DNA of 64,000 bases from Haloprofundus marisrubri (GTDB lineage: Archaea > Halobacteriota > Halobacteria > Halobacteriales > Haloferacaceae). The position numbers and the translations under genes are program-made. The notes under the pieces were generated by a model. It ran no database searches and had not been told where the DNA came from. It was given only the letters and a program-made list of their open reading frames with translations. The stretch covers positions 62,001-126,000 of the forward strand of contig NZ_LOPU01000004.1 in assembly GCF_001469955.1 (NCBI RefSeq), in the 5' to 3' direction. This document shows positions 60,042 to 64,000 of this stretch, one piece after another (positions within the stretch are counted from its first letter, which is position 1; every line of letters begins with the position of its first letter).

Positions 60042-62927
60042 ATGAGTGAACATCCAATTCAAGACTCAGAGGAGGAGTCGTCTCTGAAGCCCCTCGCTAT
60101 CGAGGGGAAACTCCCGTTGAAAACTGTCGGCATTGAGAACCTGCGTGAAGCAAATCCACAGTATCTCCCTCCCCATAGGTATCTCCATCCTTGGTTCGCA
60201 AGACGACCGACGCCGGCATCACGGCTCGCTATTCTTGCTTCGGTGCTGCCCCAAGGCATCGATTCTGACGACCTGCTTCGCTGGATGCAAATTGGGCCCA
60301 ATCGGGAGGTCGAGGGCAGTCTAAATGAATACGTAGAACGAAAGAAGGCGACCGAAGACCAACGAAGTGGGAACTTAGAAAGCCACTACGGGTATCCCCG
60401 TCCCTTCACCCAGTCCCCTACGGATTCAGAGAGAGCAGAGATTCACGAGAAGCTCCGAGAACACTGGGATGGTGAGCTTCCGTCGGTATTGGATCCGACC
60501 GCTGGGGGCGGCGTAATCCCTTATGAGTCTCTTCGATACGGACTCCCAACTCATGCAAACGAGCTCAACCCAGTGCCATCTCTGATTCTGAAAGTTATGC
60601 TGGAATATGCTCCAGCAGTAGGTGATATCGAAAGCGAGGTGAAACGCTGGGCAAAGAAAATCGACGACAGGGCGAACCCTCGAATTCAGGAATACTTCCC
60701 CAGCACCCGAGAAAGCCACACGCCCGATAACTACGTTTGCACGTACCACGTCCAATGCCGTTCGTGTGGAGCGGAAATTCCACTGGTGACCAAGTGGTGG
60801 ATTCGAACCAGAAGCGATGGGATACGGGTAGTCGTTCGGCCCGAGATATTAGATGACGGAACGGTAGAGTACGAAGTCATCGTCAATCCAGATGATGAGG
60901 ATCTCCGTGGATTTGATGCTGATAATGGCCCGGTCTCCAGAGGAGGCGATGCAGAATGCCTGAGGTGTGGGGTTGTAACTGAGGATGATGAGGTAAGAGA
61001 GCGATTTAACGAAGGCGAATTTGACTACGATGTATATTGCGTCCGATATCTGAAAAGTGACGGCCACCATGGGTTCCGGTCACCAAATGAAGCTGATGTG
61101 GAAGCATTAGACGCCGCCCGAGATCGTATCCAATCTGATTTCAAGCTCTCGACATTCTTATCGACACCAATTCCGAAAGGGAACAAAACAGCCGAGCCTC
61201 GTAATTTCGGTATCAAACAATGGCGCGAGTTGTTCTCTCCACGACAGCTGGTATGTAATTACGAATATGTTGACGCTATAAATCACTTCCAGCCGCAGAT
61301 TGAGGAAGAACATAATCAAAAGACCGCGGAGGCCATCCTTACACTGCTGACCCTCTCGTTCAGCAAATTGATCGACCGGAATAGTCGTTTGGCAGACTGG
61401 GACACGAGCAAAGGATATCCCAGCCGTATGTTCAAAGGCAAAAACCTCGCCTTCAAGCGGGTATTTACAGATAATAATATTTCAGTCGGTGGTGTCGACT
61501 TCGTCTCGTACGTCGACAAAATATATCAGTCGTATGGTGAACTTGTGGGCTATCTCCCCGAAGGCTCAGACCCAGCTAATGTTTCAGTCGGTGATGCTGC
61601 AAATCTGAACCAAGCTGAAGATAGTGTTAGTGCGGTCGTTGTAGATCCACCGTACTACAGCAGTATCATGTACGCCGAACTTTCGGACGTGTTCTACGTA
61701 TGGATGCGCGAACTGCTTGATGATGTCTTCCCGGACATCTTCCGAGAGAGTCTCACTGATAAAGAGAACGAAGCTGTAGCGAATCCGGACCGCTTCGATG
61801 GCGTCGCTGGAAATGGTTCTTCAAAACGGGACCTCGCTAATGACTCCTACGAGCGAAAAATGAGCGAGATTTTCTCTGAACTCTATCGGGTCCTTGAACC
61901 GGGCGGCGTGATGACGGTGATGTTCACTCATAAGGAAACAGATGCGTGGGATACGCTGACGATGTCGCTCATAAATTCGGGATTCACGATTACGTCAACC
62001 CACCCGATTACGAGCGAGATGCCGCAGCGAGCAGGGATGCGCGAGAGTGCATCAGCCGATAGTACTCTCCTGCTCACGGGGCGAAAGCCCCATCAAGAGC
62101 GCGATCCAGAGAATGCAGTCCCGACACTCTGGAACGACGTAAAATCAGACACACGATCGGCCGCCAAGAACGCCGCACGCGATCTAATTGACTCAGGCCT
62201 AAGTCTCACAAAGACTGACGTGATTATCAGTGCATTCGGTCCTACCCTCCGCGTCTTCGCTGACGCATATCCGGTTGTCGACGACGAGGACAACAAAGTT
62301 CCTCCACGGCGTGCACTTGAGGAAGCACGCGAGGCAGTTACCCAGGTCCTGGTCGACGAATATCTCGAAGCGGAGGGGATTGGCGACCTTGATGATATAA
62401 CGGAGTGGTACATTCTCTGTTGGCTCGTCCACGAATCAGATACATTCTCCTACGACGAGGGGCTTCAACTCGGGTACGGTATCGGAGTCGACGTCGACGA
62501 CATCAAGCGCAGTACAAAGACTTGGCGCAAGAGCCGGGGCGACATGAGTCTCCGTGGGCACACAGACCGGGTCCAGAACGCCAATGAGAAGCCTGAGAAC
62601 CGCTCCAGTCGAACGCCGGTGAATCCTGATGACCTCTCATTCGGCCTTGCTCTGGACAAGGTTCACGCGGCGATGCACATCTACGACGTGAAGGGAGAGA
62701 GCGCCTGCTGCGACTGGCTTCGTGAACGGAACTTTGGCTCCGATTCGACGTTCAAAGCGACGCTTCAAGCTCTGCTTCAAGTTCTCCCACACGACCACGA
62801 GGACTGGGAACTCGCTCGCGATCTCGCTGTCGGACGAACCCGAGACGTTCTCGATCTCGACTTCAGCCCGAACGTCTTCGCCGAGGACAGTCAGCAGACC
62901 CAGCAGACGGGGATTGACGATTACTGA
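60042..62927 (+). CDS. DUF1156-type adenine-specific DNA methyltransferase
   Basis: A 961-residue protein. The start carries the DUF1156 signature (GIENLREANPQYLPP, LHPWFARRPTPASR). SAM-binding motif I is LDPTAGGGVIPYE (about residue 150), a zinc-ribbon-like insert lies near 233-245 (CTYHVQCRSCG) with another Cys pair near 307, and the catalytic motif IV is VDPPYYSS (about 535), the DPPY form of N6-adenine methylases. EPGGVMTVMFTHK is the following strand. The C-terminal 250 residues are helical. It would mark host DNA, with the DUF499 ATPase as the likely partner against unmarked DNA. The first two thirds are clearly poorer in GC than the flanking operon parts. Confidence 0.88.
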   Translation: MSEHPIQDSEEESSLKPLAIEGKLPLKTVGIENLREANPQYLPPHRYLHPWFARRPTPASRLAILASVLPQGIDSDDLLRWMQIGPNREVEGSLNEYVERKKATEDQRSGNLESHYGYPRPFTQSPTDSERAEIHEKLREHWDGELPSVLDPTAGGGVIPYESLRYGLPTHANELNPVPSLILKVMLEYAPAVGDIESEVKRWAKKIDDRANPRIQEYFPSTRESHTPDNYVCTYHVQCRSCGAEIPLVTKWWIRTRSDGIRVVVRPEILDDGTVEYEVIVNPDDEDLRGFDADNGPVSRGGDAECLRCGVVTEDDEVRERFNEGEFDYDVYCVRYLKSDGHHGFRSPNEADVEALDAARDRIQSDFKLSTFLSTPIPKGNKTAEPRNFGIKQWRELFSPRQLVCNYEYVDAINHFQPQIEEEHNQKTAEAILTLLTLSFSKLIDRNSRLADWDTSKGYPSRMFKGKNLAFKRVFTDNNISVGGVDFVSYVDKIYQSYGELVGYLPEGSDPANVSVGDAANLNQAEDSVSAVVVDPPYYSSIMYAELSDVFYVWMRELLDDVFPDIFRESLTDKENEAVANPDRFDGVAGNGSSKRDLANDSYERKMSEIFSELYRVLEPGGVMTVMFTHKETDAWDTLTMSLINSGFTITSTHPITSEMPQRAGMRESASADSTLLLTGRKPHQERDPENAVPTLWNDVKSDTRSAAKNAARDLIDSGLSLTKTDVIISAFGPTLRVFADAYPVVDDEDNKVPPRRALEEAREAVTQVLVDEYLEAEGIGDLDDITEWYILCWLVHESDTFSYDEGLQLGYGIGVDVDDIKRSTKTWRKSRGDMSLRGHTDRVQNANEKPENRSSRTPVNPDDLSFGLALDKVHAAMHIYDVKGESACCDWLRERNFGSDSTFKATLQALLQVLPHDHEDWELARDLAVGRTRDVLDLDFSPNVFAEDSQQTQQTGIDDY

Positions 62928-63005
62928 GTAGGCAGTCCCCCCGGCTGCTCTTCCTATCTCTAATTTCTACATTAGACTTATTTTCACACTCTTTGATATG
63001 TCTGC

Positions 63006-63884
63006 ATGGCCCCGCAACGAGCAATTCCCGAGAGAGGGACTGCATCCTTGTCTTCAAGCATCGAGGATCTAAGGAACCGTTTGGAGCAGCTTGTCGAAGA
63101 ACTCGCGGGTGAACGAGACGAATTTCAGACGTCTCCGATTAACGGCAGAATCTACCCAGCGGCTTCGATCGACTATCTCAACGATTCGGGTCTCGTCCAA
63201 GGTGGCAGTTCTCCGAGCTACTGGGGCAGCCTCTGGTCGCTCACCTGCTGCAAACACAAGATGCGTCAGGAACACTTCTTCGATTACTTCGAGGAAGTCG
63301 AGCCCGGAGTGCTCCATCCTACACAGCCTCTATTCGTCTTCACCTGTGCTGGGAAGACGGACTCGGATACACCGGATTGGGCGGCTGGCCGAGAGCGCTG
63401 GCTCACTAGTGTCGCTCTCGTTACTCACGCGTTCAAAGGGATGGACGACTACGGCCGTTTCCTCTTGCAGCAAGACGAAGCAGCCTGGAAAGATCGGATA
63501 ACGACGCAGGAGTCGTCCGAGGAAACTTCCTGGGCGAGAAAGAAGGGCGACTGCCACGCGATCATCGAGGACGGCGAGGTAGTTGGCGTCGACTCCCCGT
63601 ATCCAGAGCACGACCACGTGTCCAGTTCGGGAACCTCGTCGTGTGGGTGTAGCACGACAGTCAATCCGGAATACGACCACGTCTATCACGAGGACAACGA
63701 TACGTCGATTCTGAAGTTCGCCTCGACATCGAATTATTGGCTGAGTTGGTCGAAGCCCCAGTTCTACTGGACCGTTGGAAATGGGCCTGATTTTGTGGGC
63801 GGTGGCCAGGGCACGGTAGCCTATCGCAAGTCCAGTGAGTCGCAGACGGATACCATCCTGTCCGAGCTCAGGAGCGCCCTCTGA
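63006..63884 (+). CDS. Nucleotide-modification-associated (Nmad-like) protein
   Basis: A 292-residue protein from the ATG at 63006, with a TATA-like run (ACTTATTTT) about 30 bases upstream. The first 50 residues are a coiled-coil-like helix. The core has RIYPAASIDYLNDSG, SYWGSLWSLTCCKHKMR, PLFVFTCAGK and SVALVTHAFKGMDDYGRFLL, then DCHAIIEDG and a C-terminal NYWLSW block. This order (an aromatic strand, a CCKxKxR motif, a transport-like strand) recalls the Nmad families described near base-hypermodification genes. It overlaps by one base a gene whose start resembles another Nmad family. Assignment is by eye and moderate. Confidence 0.55.
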   Translation: MAPQRAIPERGTASLSSSIEDLRNRLEQLVEELAGERDEFQTSPINGRIYPAASIDYLNDSGLVQGGSSPSYWGSLWSLTCCKHKMRQEHFFDYFEEVEPGVLHPTQPLFVFTCAGKTDSDTPDWAAGRERWLTSVALVTHAFKGMDDYGRFLLQQDEAAWKDRITTQESSEETSWARKKGDCHAIIEDGEVVGVDSPYPEHDHVSSSGTSSCGCSTTVNPEYDHVYHEDNDTSILKFASTSNYWLSWSKPQFYWTVGNGPDFVGGGQGTVAYRKSSESQTDTILSELRSAL

Positions 63885-64000
63885 TGACCGTCGTCCTCGT
63901 CGGCGTCGGTGCCGATACGGAGCATCTCCGACCCGCGCTGGAGTTGACTGAAGACGGAACGTTCGACTACATCCCGATCCCGGAATCGCACCCCACGACC
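63884..64000 (+). CDS. Start of a second Nmad-like protein (Nmad3 type), cut by window end
   Basis: The ATG at 63884 overlaps the previous TGA by one base. The 39 visible residues read as a hydrophobic strand (VVLVGVGAD), a polar helix, and the block FDYIPIPES. That opening, a strand ending in GxGxD followed by a YIPIPE motif, is what I recall for the Nmad3 family of base-modification-associated proteins. The pairing with the upstream Nmad-like gene supports a small base-modification module that continues outside the window. Confidence 0.5.
   Translation, partial: MTVVLVGVGADTEHLRPALELTEDGTFDYIPIPESHPTT

Noticed and set aside
38041-62927. DUF1156 methylase as the DISARM methylase
   Set aside because: It forms its own tight operon with a DUF499 ATPase 16 kb away, a recognised independent arrangement, so membership in the DISARM operon is not supported; functional sharing is kept only as a hypothesis.
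1-64000. CRISPR array or long direct repeats
   Set aside because: No regularly spaced repeat of 24-40 bases was seen; the only tandem repeat is the short Pro-linker repeat at 8761-8796.

Overview
The window looks like part of a haloarchaeal accessory region: a very dense defence and DNA-modification island. Signs of the host are a divergent archaeal transcription factor B, strongly acidic proteins, archaeal TATA-like boxes about 25 bases upstream of start codons (leaderless transcription), and a small winged-helix regulator of a haloarchaeal type. Base composition is moderate and patchy rather than uniformly GC-rich, as expected for transferred DNA. I see no rRNA, no tRNA, no CRISPR array, no intact transposase and no housekeeping gene apart from the extra TFB.

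Left third (1-24.4 kb): a 7-deazaguanine (Dpd-type) DNA modification locus. It holds two transglycosylase-like proteins that resemble DpdA. The first (18.2-20.2 kb) is fused to an ArcS-type core domain. The second (21.0-22.2 kb) sits in a separate operon with a DUF6884-like protein and a GHKL ATPase. Next to them are a zinc-finger/Mre11-like phosphoesterase, a five-gene operon (giant DUF1998 helicase, two small proteins, a P-loop ATPase and a coiled-coil protein), and at the left edge a helicase plus PLD pair resembling DpdJ/DpdK. A Panacea-like/PIN toxin-antitoxin candidate and a TFB gene lie between these groups.

Middle (24.4-44 kb): a stretch with many stem-loops ahead of a winged-helix gene; an AddAB-like helicase-nuclease pair; a PD-(D/E)XK nuclease; an McrBC pair whose McrB carries EVE-like modified-base readers; a 1.5 kb gap holding a candidate large structured RNA; and a DISARM core, drmA-drmB-drmC, with no methylase beside it.

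Right third (44-64 kb): an AspBHI-like HNH endonuclease, small unknown genes, a DUF457-like membrane protein, a uracil-DNA-glycosylase-like protein, a 1681-residue GHKL/DUF3883 protein, and a polytopic membrane protein. Then comes an operon of an AbrB-like protein, a DUF499 ATPase, a small partner and a DUF1156 adenine methylase, followed at the edge by two proteins that resemble nucleotide-modification-associated (Nmad) families.

Taken together, the region appears to combine systems that mark self DNA (7-deazaguanine bases, adenine methylation) with systems that attack unmarked DNA (DUF1998 helicase/PLD sets, DUF499) and systems that attack foreign modified DNA (EVE-McrBC, AspBHI-like HNH, perhaps the glycosylase). 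Functional names rest on motifs read by eye; no database search was possible.
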